From NCBI GenBank assembly GCA_937889795.1, contig CALBZH010000503.1:1-5800 (forward strand): a stretch of DNA of 5,800 nt. Reading direction: 5' to 3'. The notes below the pieces were generated by a model, which was not told the DNA's origin, searched no databases, and saw only the letters and a list, made by a program, of their open reading frames with translations. The translations under genes and the position numbers were made by a program. The stretch's first letter is position 1. Each line of letters starts with the position of its first letter. The DNA comes from an uncultured Syntrophobacteraceae bacterium. GTDB taxonomy: Bacteria; Desulfobacterota; Syntrophobacteria; Syntrophobacterales; Syntrophobacteraceae. Positions 1 to 5,505 of this stretch are shown here, piece after piece.

Positions 1-2000
1 AGGGTGCTGTCGGTAAACGCGGTGACGGTGTATCCAAGCCGGGTCAGAAAGGCCTTTCCCATCTCACACAACATCTGCTCGTCATCGACCAGGAGGACCC
101 GTTCGCTCCCGGTCGGAAGAGGCGAGCCGACAGCGCTGTCCTCACCTTCTCCCGCCATAGTCACCAGCGGCAGGTGGATCCGGAACGTCGCTCCTTTGCC
201 CGGTCTGCTGTCAACCGTGATGCGGCCCCTATGGCTCTTCACGATGCCATGAACCACGGACAGCCCCAGTCCGGTTCCCTCCCCCTGCTGCTTGGTGGTA
301 AAGAACGGATCGAATATCTTGGCGATCGTTTCTTCACCCATGCCAGCGCCGCTGTCCGACACCTCCAGGCAAGCATACGATCCAACTGGCAGATCGTGCT
401 GCTCCATACCAGGCATAATCCGCTCGGACTTCAGGGAAACACGCAGAATCCCACCCCCCCGCCCCATAGCCTGCTTGGCGTTCGTACACAGGTTCAAGAG
501 AACTTGGTGGATCCGGGTCGGATCCGCGAGGACAGTCCCCGTCAGGGGATCGAGCTCCTCACGGATTTCAATGGTCGACGGCAGGGTCGCGCGCAGGAGC
601 TGGAGAGCCTCCTGCACCACGACCTGGATCCTGACGGGCTTTCGGTCCATCTCGCTCTGACGGCTGAAGGCAAGGATCTGCTTGACGAGATCCTTGGCCC
701 TGTTCCCGGCCTTCATCACTTGAGCGAGGTGAGGGACGGCGGGCGAGTCGGAATCGAGATCGTCCAAAGCAAGCTCCGTATAGCCAAGCACGGCCGCCAG
801 GATGTTGTTGAAGTCGTGGGCGATGCCACCGGCAAGAGTCCCCACGGCTTCCATCTTCTGGGCTTGCAGGAGCTGCTCTTCGAGCCGCGCTCGCTCCTCT
901 GCGGCCCTTCGCCTCTCCGTCACGTCATGGGCAATGCCTTCCACGGCGATCACAGCTCCCCGCTCGTCGAAGACAGGCGTGTCGCTCGCTTCCACCCAGA
1001 CGGTCTGTCCGTTCCGGTGCCTCAACGCCATCAGAAAAGACGGCTGTTTGACCCCTTCCATGCTGAGCATCGTGTGCTCGCGAGCGGCCTCATTCACAGG
1101 GTCATCGGCAAGGAACATTTCGAAATAATTTAGAAATTCTTCCGGTGTATAGCCCAGGATGTGGGTAATGGACGGACTCACGAATTGAACGACCCCGGCC
1201 GCATCATGCGAATAGAAGAAATAGTCCGCCTGAAGGTTCTCGGTGATGCGACGGAATTTGTCCTCACTCAGGACCAGGGAGCGCTCGGCCGATTTTCTCG
1301 CCTCGATGTCTCGGATCAGGTTCTCGCGCATTTCGTTGATGGCCAAGCTGACGAGTCCGATCTCGTCGTCTTCATGGCCGCGTCGGCGATCGATCCGAAG
1401 CGGGGTTTCCAGCTGAGACAGGTTCAGGGAAAGCGCGTACTGGGCGAGAGCATGAAGGGGCCTCCCCACCATCAGATAGAACAGAACGAACAGGAACGCA
1501 GCGACGAGGAAGGTTTGGACGGCCTCGGAAGCGAGGATGAGTCCCGCTTTGTCCGAGAGCCGATCCATCAGGCCCTCGGGACAAGCCTGCACAATCAAGG
1601 TTCCGAGAGACTGCCGTCTGTCGCGATGCTCGAAAGACAGAGGGTATTCGCGCTTAATCCCCTGATGCGAGTGCACGGCTCCCAAGCTCTCCAGCACAGC
1701 ACCGTTGTTACGCACTTCAACATGAGCGATGGCTGGCAGCTGCAGAATACCGCTCAACTGGACGCGCAGCATGTCCAAGTCGAGCGTCCACAGGCACGAC
1801 TCGATGCTCGGCACCCGGCTTTTCTCTATCTCGGCGAATCGCTGCTCGAGCGCTGCCAGCTCCCTCTGGTATTCGTAGTACAGCTGAGCTGCCGTCCGGA
1901 TCAGCGTCAGCATGAAGCTGAAAAGGACCATGTAGAAGAAGAGTCTGCGTCCGATGCCGTGCCGTTGTCCCAATAGTCCTCTCAAATCTCCGTTCCTCAT
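1..2000 (-). CDS. Hybrid sensor histidine kinase (TM-sensor-TM-HAMP-like-PAS-HisKA-HATPase-REC), C-terminus cut by window edge
   Basis: The minus frame is open from an ATG at 2000 to the left edge, giving 666 codons without a stop. Order of parts: TM helix 1 at about residues 18-38; an extracytoplasmic segment at about 40-157 that I cannot name; TM helix 2 at about 160-178; a HAMP-like stretch at 179-226; PAS at about 246-366, ending in DVTERRR; a short coiled coil; and HisKA with the H-box GGIAHDFNN, phospho-acceptor His395. The ATPase domain has an N-box with N503 and N507, a G1 box DSGAGMG from D549, and a G2 box GEGTGLGL at 573-580. A receiver domain starts at VLLVDDE with acidic pair D639/D640; its phosphorylatable Asp would lie outside the window. 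Family knowledge: such membrane kinases autophosphorylate on His in response to a signal and pass phosphate to Asp. The signal is unknown. The start is uncertain. ATG 2000 has no Shine-Dalgarno; TTG 1985 has AGGA 8 bases upstream; GTG 2159 has GAGGA; and the frame is open back to a stop at 2240. Domain call is secure. Confidence 0.95.
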   Translation of the reverse strand, partial: MRNGDLRGLLGQRHGIGRRLFFYMVLFSFMLTLIRTAAQLYYEYQRELAALEQRFAEIEKSRVPSIESCLWTLDLDMLRVQLSGILQLPAIAHVEVRNNGAVLESLGAVHSHQGIKREYPLSFEHRDRRQSLGTLIVQACPEGLMDRLSDKAGLILASEAVQTFLVAAFLFVLFYLMVGRPLHALAQYALSLNLSQLETPLRIDRRRGHEDDEIGLVSLAINEMRENLIRDIEARKSAERSLVLSEDKFRRITENLQADYFFYSHDAAGVVQFVSPSITHILGYTPEEFLNYFEMFLADDPVNEAAREHTMLSMEGVKQPSFLMALRHRNGQTVWVEASDTPVFDERGAVIAVEGIAHDVTERRRAAEERARLEEQLLQAQKMEAVGTLAGGIAHDFNNILAAVLGYTELALDDLDSDSPAVPHLAQVMKAGNRAKDLVKQILAFSRQSEMDRKPVRIQVVVQEALQLLRATLPSTIEIREELDPLTGTVLADPTRIHQVLLNLCTNAKQAMGRGGGILRVSLKSERIMPGMEQHDLPVGSYACLEVSDSGAGMGEETIAKIFDPFFTTKQQGEGTGLGLSVVHGIVKSHRGRITVDSRPGKGATFRIHLPLVTMAGEGEDSAVGSPLPTGSERVLLVDDEQMLCEMGKAFLTRLGYTVTAFTDST

Positions 2001-2054
2001 AGCGGGTAAGCTTTGAGAGCCGTTTTCCCGGGTAAGGCCAAGGCCATTGAGTCG

Positions 2055-2082
2055 GTTATACACCACGAGCTCCATGCGTCTA
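2055..2082 (-). promoter_or_regulatory. Candidate sigma-70 promoter for the hybrid kinase
   Basis: On the minus strand TAGACG (2082-2077, 4/6 to the -35 consensus) is followed after 16 bases by TATAAC (2060-2055, 5/6 to the -10 consensus). Transcription would start near 2048, about 50 bases before the ATG at 2000. If real, it argues against the longer N-terminal extensions of the kinase. It was found by eye only and no activator site is evident. Confidence 0.35.
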
Positions 2083-2119
2083 TCGCGAAACATGTCAAAG
2101 GAGACTTCAGGAGTCTTGA

Positions 2120-2155
2120 CGCACTTGACATCTTTCTCACTTCGAACATTCAATG
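2120..2155 (+). repeat. Imperfect direct repeat, copy A
   Basis: CGCAcTTGACA is followed by nine unmatched bases and then CTTCGAAcATTCAAtG. Copy B at 2265-2300 has the same two blocks in the same order. The second block matches at 14 of 16 positions and the first matches apart from one extra base here. Each copy starts with a perfect -35-like TTGACA and ends in ATTCAA, whose reverse complement TTGAAT resembles the start, so each copy is also roughly two-fold symmetric. Confidence 0.6.
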
Positions 2156-2189
2156 CCACACTTTCCTCTATCCTTAGCCAAACGCCCTC

Positions 2190-2206
2190 GACGGACATTG
2201 TCCGTC
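2190..2206. promoter_or_regulatory. Perfect 17-bp palindrome, candidate operator
   Basis: GACGGACA-T-TGTCCGTC is a perfect inverted repeat with 8-base arms and a single central base, located near the middle of the divergent spacer between repeats A and B. This is the size and symmetry of a dimeric repressor site such as those of TetR, MarR or GntR-type regulators. I do not recognise the consensus, no such regulator gene lies in the window, and the arms are too close together to form an RNA hairpin. Confidence 0.45.
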
Positions 2207-2264
2207 TCAAGCAGCACTCGGGGTGTCGATCCCGACCCTACACGGACGCCTCATGCAAAAGTCG

Positions 2265-2300
2265 CGCATTGACAGACCACGCCCCTTCGAAAATTCAACG
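2265..2300 (+). repeat. Imperfect direct repeat, copy B
   Basis: CGCATTGACA is followed by about ten unmatched bases and then CTTCGAAaATTCAAcG. It lies 145 bases downstream of copy A and about 118 bases before the dehydrogenase ATG. The conservation of both ends with a variable middle suggests a duplicated binding or promoter element rather than chance, but with two copies only this remains inference. Confidence 0.6.
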
Positions 2301-2347
2301 AGCCCCCGGCTTCACGACGTCCGGAAGCAGGGTCGCGTTTGGCGTTG

Positions 2348-2375
2348 TTGAACCCCGGACCGCATGTTAAAGAAT
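2348..2375 (+). promoter_or_regulatory. Candidate promoter for acyl-CoA dehydrogenase
   Basis: TTGAAC (2348-2353) is followed after 16 bases by AAGAAT (2370-2375), each matching the sigma-70 hexamers at 4 of 6 positions. The transcript would start near 2382 and leave a leader of about 36 bases containing the Shine-Dalgarno. The match is modest. Repeat B upstream, with its perfect TTGACA at 2269-2274, is a rival but has no good -10. Confidence 0.3.
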
Positions 2376-2404
2376 CCATACGGACCTTTGAACCCTCAGC
2401 ATGC

Positions 2405-2410
2405 AAGGAG
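2405..2410 (+). promoter_or_regulatory. Ribosome binding site fixing the dehydrogenase start
   Basis: AAGGAG sits 7 bases upstream of the ATG at 2418. The earlier in-frame ATG at 2364 has no such site and would add 18 residues with no family resemblance, so 2418 is preferred. Confidence 0.8.
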
Positions 2411-2417
2411 TCGCGCG

Positions 2418-3572
2418 ATGAATTTCTCCGTCCCCGAAAGGTTCAAGAAGGAAGACGAGCGGTTTTCAGCGTTTCTCGACACCCACTGCATGCCCCACCT
2501 TTCAGCATGGAATCGTGACGGGGTGGTTCCACGCTCTTTTGTCGAATCCATGGGACGAGAAGGGTTTCTTGGCTTTGAGGGGAGCGGTGCACAGCTCCGG
2601 GAGCAGCCGGCTCTCAAGCAGGCGCTTTTCGTCGAGAATCTTGCCAGGCGCTCTCCGGGCGTAGCCGTGGTCATCCTCGTTCAGATCTCGCTGGGGTGCA
2701 AGAGCGTGGCTCTGTACGGGAGCCCAAAACAGAAGGAAGCTTACCTCGAGCCGGGAGCCAGGGGAGAGCTGCTGCTGTGCCTTGGAAACACCGAACCCCA
2801 TGCCGGGAGTGATGTCGCCAATATTGCCATGAACGCTCAAAAGGTCGACGGAGGCTGGCTGCTCAACGGAACCAAGGCCTATTCCACCAACGCCGCCATC
2901 AGCGATCACGGGATTGTCACGGCGGTGACCGATCCGGAAGAACCGCGAAACAAGCGGCTTTCGATGTTCATCGTGGACCTGAATGCGCCGGGAGTCACCC
3001 GAAAGCCGCTCAACAAGCGCGTCTGGATTCCATCCGACCTCACCCGCATCCAACTGGCGAATGTCTTCGTCCCCGACGAGAGCCTTCTGGGCGTTAGAGG
3101 GCGCGGTTTGCAGCAGGTGCTCGAGATTTTCACCAACAGCCGCATTCCCATCAGCGCCCTGACTCTCGGGACGGCCGTCGGGGCCTTCGAGCTGGGGCTT
3201 GACCATGCGGCCAAGCGATCCGCCTTCGGGACAAAGATCATCGGGTTTCAGGCCAAGGCTTTTGAGGCGGCGGACCTGTTCGCTCGAATGGAGGCCGCGC
3301 GCCTTTCGGTCTACAAAGCCTGCTGGGCGCGGGATGAAGGGCTCGACTTCGCAACGGAGGCGTCCATCGCCAAGTATCTCTCGGTGCAGGTCGCACGGGA
3401 TGTGGGAACGTGGGCTGCGGATCTTTTCGGTGCGGCGTCGGTTGTGTTCGAGCACCCCATCCACAAGTTTCCCATGGATGCCTGGGCCGCATCGCTGGGA
3501 GAGGGCACCCAGGACATCCAGAAGCTGATCATCTATCGAGCGCTCATGAAACAGCGCAGCATCGACGCCTAG
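2418..3572 (+). CDS. Acyl-CoA dehydrogenase family flavoprotein (384 aa)
   Basis: It encodes a 384-residue protein, the usual length for this family. Family knowledge: these FAD enzymes remove hydrogens from C2 and C3 of an acyl-CoA to give the enoyl-CoA, and pass electrons to electron-transfer flavoprotein. Seen: an N-terminal helical domain ending in EGFLGF and the GCKSVALYGSPKQKEAYL stretch; the flavin/substrate motif TEPHAGSD at 125-132; NGTKAYSTNA at 150-159; a C-terminal helical domain with KRSAFGTKIIGFQ at 266-278; and GEGTQDIQK at 361-369. E362 aligns with the catalytic base of medium-chain dehydrogenases (the YEGT motif). The glycine/arginine-rich signature usually just before that motif (GYxxE...RxYRDA) is weak: here it reads FGAAS...EHPIHKFPMDAW. 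Substrate chain length or class (fatty, glutaryl, aromatic-derived) cannot be told. It ends 12 bases before the convergent oxidoreductase and no hairpin separates them. It is divergent from the sensor kinase. Confidence 0.95.
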   Translation: MNFSVPERFKKEDERFSAFLDTHCMPHLSAWNRDGVVPRSFVESMGREGFLGFEGSGAQLREQPALKQALFVENLARRSPGVAVVILVQISLGCKSVALYGSPKQKEAYLEPGARGELLLCLGNTEPHAGSDVANIAMNAQKVDGGWLLNGTKAYSTNAAISDHGIVTAVTDPEEPRNKRLSMFIVDLNAPGVTRKPLNKRVWIPSDLTRIQLANVFVPDESLLGVRGRGLQQVLEIFTNSRIPISALTLGTAVGAFELGLDHAAKRSAFGTKIIGFQAKAFEAADLFARMEAARLSVYKACWARDEGLDFATEASIAKYLSVQVARDVGTWAADLFGAASVVFEHPIHKFPMDAWAASLGEGTQDIQKLIIYRALMKQRSIDA

Positions 3573-3584
3573 ATTTCGTCCCCG

Positions 3585-4613
3585 TCAGGGCTCCAGCACG
3601 ATCTTTCCGAACTGCTCGCTTCGCTCCATGAGGGCAAAGGCCTCGCGTCCCTCCTTGAGCGGGCGGATGCGATCGATCACGGCTTTGAGCCGCCCCGACC
3701 ACAGCAGATCGGTTACCTCCTGGAAATCCTGGTGGGACCCCATGGTGCTCCCGATCAAGCTGATCTGTTTCCCGAAAAGGAAGCGGATATCGATCTGGAT
3801 TTCGGGACCCGACGTGTTGCCGATAATCACGATGCGCCCCCCTCGAGCCACTGCCTTGATGCTCGTGTTCAGCGTCGCCGCGCCCACGTTGTCCACCACG
3901 ACGTCCACGCCCCTCTTGCTCGTGAGCCGGGCGATCTCCTTGCCCCAGTCCGCCTTGGACCGATCGATCACAACATCCGCACCCAGGTCATAGGCTGCGG
4001 CCGCTTTGGCCGGGTTGCTTGCCACGACAAAGACTTTCGCCCCTGCGAGCTTGGCGATTTGGGTCGCCATCGTGTTGGCCCCGCCCCCAGCTCCGACAAC
4101 GAGCACCGTTTCTCCGGCGCGCAATTTGGCCCGATGGATGAGCATTCGCCAGGCGGTGAGCGTGACCAGGAGAGGGGCAGCTGCGGTGGCGAAGTCCAGC
4201 CCGTCGGGAATGGCCTTCAGATTGTGCGCGGGCACGGCGGTATACTCCGCAAGCCCGCCCCGTCGATGCTCGCCCAGGATCTGGTAGCCGGGACTCACGC
4301 TGGATTCCCCACGCCGGGTGAATTCATCTTCGAACCGGTTCACGCCGGGATCGACCACGACCCGTTGCCCCGGCTCCCACCCGGCCACGCCCGCACCCAG
4401 ACCTTCGATCACGCCCGCGATGTCAGATCCTCCCCAATGGGGCATCTCCAACGAGAGTCCCGGCCAGCCGCGCCGCACCCAGATGTCCAGGTGGTTCAAC
4501 GCGCAGGCCTTGACCTTGAGGAGGACTTCGCCAGGACCCGGCTTGGGAGTTGGAACCTCTTTGTAGGACATGACTTCGGGTCCCCCATGCTTCTCGAAAC
4601 ACAGTGCTTTCAT
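3585..4613 (-). CDS. MDR-family NAD(P)-dependent oxidoreductase (quinone oxidoreductase/alcohol dehydrogenase-like), zinc-ligand positions substituted
   Basis: The 342-residue product has the medium-chain dehydrogenase/reductase layout: a GroES-like N-terminal domain at about 1-130, a Rossmann NAD(P) domain at about 150-285 with the motif GAGGGANTMA (174-183), then a C-terminal return to the catalytic fold. Seen: in the position of the catalytic zinc cysteine of alcohol dehydrogenases is N40 (ALNHLD), and GHE is replaced by GSD (62-64). The lobe that normally carries four structural zinc cysteines is still present (DPGVNRF...SPGYQILGEH, 88-116), but by eye those positions read R93, D96, T99 and S107. 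Inference: a zinc-independent member descended from a zinc-binding lineage, probably reducing a carbonyl, quinone or activated double bond with NAD(P)H; substrate unknown. ACGGAG lies 7 bases upstream of the ATG. It converges with the acyl-CoA dehydrogenase and diverges from mscL, so it is likely transcribed alone. Confidence 0.93.
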   Translation of the reverse strand: MKALCFEKHGGPEVMSYKEVPTPKPGPGEVLLKVKACALNHLDIWVRRGWPGLSLEMPHWGGSDIAGVIEGLGAGVAGWEPGQRVVVDPGVNRFEDEFTRRGESSVSPGYQILGEHRRGGLAEYTAVPAHNLKAIPDGLDFATAAAPLLVTLTAWRMLIHRAKLRAGETVLVVGAGGGANTMATQIAKLAGAKVFVVASNPAKAAAAYDLGADVVIDRSKADWGKEIARLTSKRGVDVVVDNVGAATLNTSIKAVARGGRIVIIGNTSGPEIQIDIRFLFGKQISLIGSTMGSHQDFQEVTDLLWSGRLKAVIDRIRPLKEGREAFALMERSEQFGKIVLEP

Positions 4614-4918
4614 GTGCTGTCTCCGTCAAGAAGGTCCATCCTGTGCCAGGTTTTTCGCCTGCCCTGAGCCGCTCAACCATTCCTGACGTTATCACACTCG
4701 GCATCAAAATGAACCCTCTTCCACCGCCCATGTGGGGTTTCTGGCGTCCCCCTCAATGGACCCCTCCTCAACGACGCGAATTGGCTTGACCCGGAAAGAC
4801 GGTTCATGATGTATAAGACGATATCGCACCCGTTTTATCGGAACACGGTGTCTGCTGAGCTCTTTCCTGGTTTTGAGTCAAGTGAGCGAGATTCCAATCA
4901 TCAAAGGAGAAGATCACC
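4614..4918. other. Divergent intergenic region between oxidoreductase and mscL
   Basis: This 305-base stretch has no supported gene; the short frames across it lack family resemblance. Towards mscL, TATAAG at 4812-4817 (5/6 to -10) has a TTGACC at 4786-4791, but the 20-base spacing is too long for a standard promoter. An 8-bp palindrome CGATATCG sits at 4819-4826 and ACACGGTGT near 4842-4850. AAGGAG at 4904-4909 serves mscL. I see no riboswitch or terminator. Confidence 0.5.
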
Positions 4919-5392
4919 ATGCTCAAGGAATTCAAGGAATTCGCCATGCGAGGCAACGTGGTGGACATGGCCACCGGTATCATCATTGGGGGGGCCTTTG
5001 GAACCATCGTGAAAAGTCTTGTGGACGATGTTTTGATGCCGCCCATCGGTCTCCTCCTCGGAGGGGTGGATTTCACGAACTTTTTCGTGGTGCTCAAAGA
5101 AGGCAAGACAGCCGCTCCCTACGGGGCGCTGGCGAATGCCAAGGCAGCCGGGGCCGTGAGCATCAACTACGGGCTGTTCATCAACGCCGTGATCAGCTTT
5201 CTCATCGTCGCCTTCGCCATCTTCATGGTCATCAACGGGATGAACTCCTTGAGACGTCAGCAGGATGGTGGGTCGAGAGTCGCAAAGTTACCGGTTTCTG
5301 CACCTGCTTTGCACTTGCTTCTCCCTTTCCGCCCGCAAAAACGAAAAGCGAAATGCTGGAAAGAAGTAGGAATGCCATTCCTATCTTTTTAA
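4919..5392 (+). CDS. mscL: Large-conductance mechanosensitive channel MscL with a replaced C-terminal tail
   Basis: MscL is an inner-membrane homopentamer that opens under membrane tension to release solutes during osmotic downshock. The core is clear: the N-terminal amphipathic helix [17 protein letters not shown], pore helix TM1 at about 15-45 with IIIGGAFG and the DDVLMPPIG end, a periplasmic loop at about 46-82, and TM2 at about 83-107 with [16 protein letters not shown] lies 9 bases before the ATG. Resemblance to the family stops at about residue 113 (NSLRR). The usual charged/proline linker and the C-terminal bundle helix (E. coli TEIRDLL) are missing, and the last about 44 residues are a basic, family-unlike tail. 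That tail is the antisense reading of the truncated binding-protein gene on the other strand. Total length is 157 residues against about 136-150 for typical members. The channel may still work, since family studies report that the cytoplasmic bundle is not essential for gating. Expression from this fused end is untested. Confidence 0.93.
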   Translation: MLKEFKEFAMRGNVVDMATGIIIGGAFGTIVKSLVDDVLMPPIGLLLGGVDFTNFFVVLKEGKTAAPYGALANAKAAGAVSINYGLFINAVISFLIVAFAIFMVINGMNSLRRQQDGGSRVAKLPVSAPALHLLLPFRPQKRKAKCWKEVGMPFLSF

Positions 5393-5402
5393 ATGATTTC
5401 AT
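5232..5402 (-). pseudogene. Truncated 5' end of a periplasmic solute-binding protein gene, TRAP/DctP-like
   Basis: On the minus strand an ATG at 5402 opens a 56-codon frame ending in TGA at 5232. The start is a textbook export signal: basic MKSFKKIG, a hydrophobic core [13 protein letters not shown], and small residues with possible cleavage after VFA or ASA (residues 23 and 31). The mature start reads [14 protein letters not shown] (36-49), which resembles the first beta-strand of TRAP transporter binding proteins of the DctP family. That family delivers organic acids to a membrane permease; intact members have about 330-370 residues. After HHPAD (about 5256) the frame reads antisense through mscL (VSRSSSR, then stop), so about 85% of the gene is gone. 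Promoter and ribosome site are intact. It overlaps the mscL 3' end by 161 bases. Being exported is well supported; the DctP assignment is from pattern memory and less sure. A genuine small secreted peptide is a less likely alternative. Confidence 0.75.
5250..5262. other. Probable rearrangement junction between mscL and the binding-protein fragment
   Basis: Reading right from mscL, family resemblance ends at NSLRR (about 5248-5257). Reading left from the binding protein, it ends at HHPAD (about 5256). The two limits coincide within about ten bases, and the 6-bp palindrome GACGTC occupies 5253-5258. There are no insertion-sequence ends or target duplications in view. Deletion, inversion or an assembly join would all leave this picture. 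Confidence 0.6.
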
Positions 5403-5408
5403 TAGGAA

Positions 5409-5416
5409 CTCCTTTT
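5409..5416 (-). promoter_or_regulatory. Ribosome binding site of the binding-protein fragment
   Basis: On the minus strand AAAAGGAG is followed after 6 bases by the ATG at 5402. Strength and spacing are near ideal, which supports this being a real gene start rather than a shadow frame. Confidence 0.75.
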
Positions 5417-5433
5417 ATGACATTTTCCTTCAA

Positions 5434-5461
5434 ATTATAGTGGTTAGCGAATATTAATCAA
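5434..5461 (-). promoter_or_regulatory. Strong sigma-70-type promoter of the binding-protein fragment
   Basis: On the minus strand TTGATT (5461-5456, 4/6) is followed after 16 bases by a perfect TATAAT (5439-5434). Transcription would start near 5427, leaving about a 25-base leader with the ribosome site. It is the best promoter match in the window. If active, it would send antisense RNA into mscL. Confidence 0.65.
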
Positions 5462-5505
5462 TTCCGGGACGTACACAGAAAGGGACGGAGGAACTATAGA
5501 TGCAG

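Larger units (their letters stand above)
2001..2417. other. Divergent intergenic region between kinase and acyl-CoA dehydrogenase
   Basis: This 417-base stretch has no convincing gene. The longest plus-strand frame, 2047-2370, gives a Ser/Arg-rich peptide with no recognisable family and no ribosome site. On the minus strand the kinase frame stays open to 2240, but the extra residues do not look conserved. What it does hold is regulatory-looking: a perfect 17-bp palindrome at 2190-2206, two imperfect direct repeats at 2120-2155 and 2265-2300, a kinase promoter candidate and a dehydrogenase promoter candidate. There is also a small inverted repeat AGACT-N5-AGTCT at 2102-2116. The arrangement suggests control of both flanking genes from here. 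Confidence 0.6.

Noticed and set aside
174..1133. Plus-strand open frame of 319 codons
   Set aside because: It is the complement of the kinase HisKA, ATPase and PAS coding sequence on the minus strand, whose translation shows all the expected motifs.
1161..1976. Plus-strand open frame of 271 codons
   Set aside because: It is a shadow of the kinase N-terminal half; the minus frame gives two membrane helices and a HAMP-like segment, while this one gives no recognisable family.
2141..2155. CGAACATTC-like sequence as a possible LexA/SOS box
   Set aside because: Only half of the known Gram-positive box is present, neither neighbour is a DNA-repair gene, and the same bases are part of the duplicated element.
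2047..2370. Plus-strand open frame of 107 codons in the divergent spacer
   Set aside because: There is no ribosome site, a low-information Ser/Arg/Thr-rich product, and it overlaps the repeats, palindrome and promoter candidates.
2502..3464. Minus-strand open frame of 320 codons
   Set aside because: It is antisense to the acyl-CoA dehydrogenase, which has a clear ribosome site and catalytic motifs.
3573..3584. Possible bidirectional terminator between the convergent genes
   Set aside because: The gap is 12 bases and neither it nor the adjoining gene ends show a stem with a T-run.
3732..4667. Plus-strand open frame of 311 codons
   Set aside because: It is antisense to the MDR oxidoreductase; its composition (His, Pro, Arg rich) is typical of a shadow in GC-rich DNA.
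5367..5390. Hairpin TAGGAAT-GCC-ATTCCTA followed by TCTTTTT, resembling a Rho-independent terminator for mscL
   Set aside because: On the other strand these bases encode the KKIGMAFL start of a signal peptide: the T-run is lysine codons and the repeat is codons for GMAFL. It lies inside the mscL frame. It may act as a fortuitous terminator, but its form is explained by the truncated gene.
4873..5457. Plus-strand 194-codon frame across mscL, with a [11 protein letters not shown] stretch that faintly recalls an MscL C-terminus and could suggest a frameshift
   Set aside because: The stretch lies in the antisense of the signal-peptide gene and continues without a bundle helix; replacement by foreign sequence explains the tail better than a frameshift.
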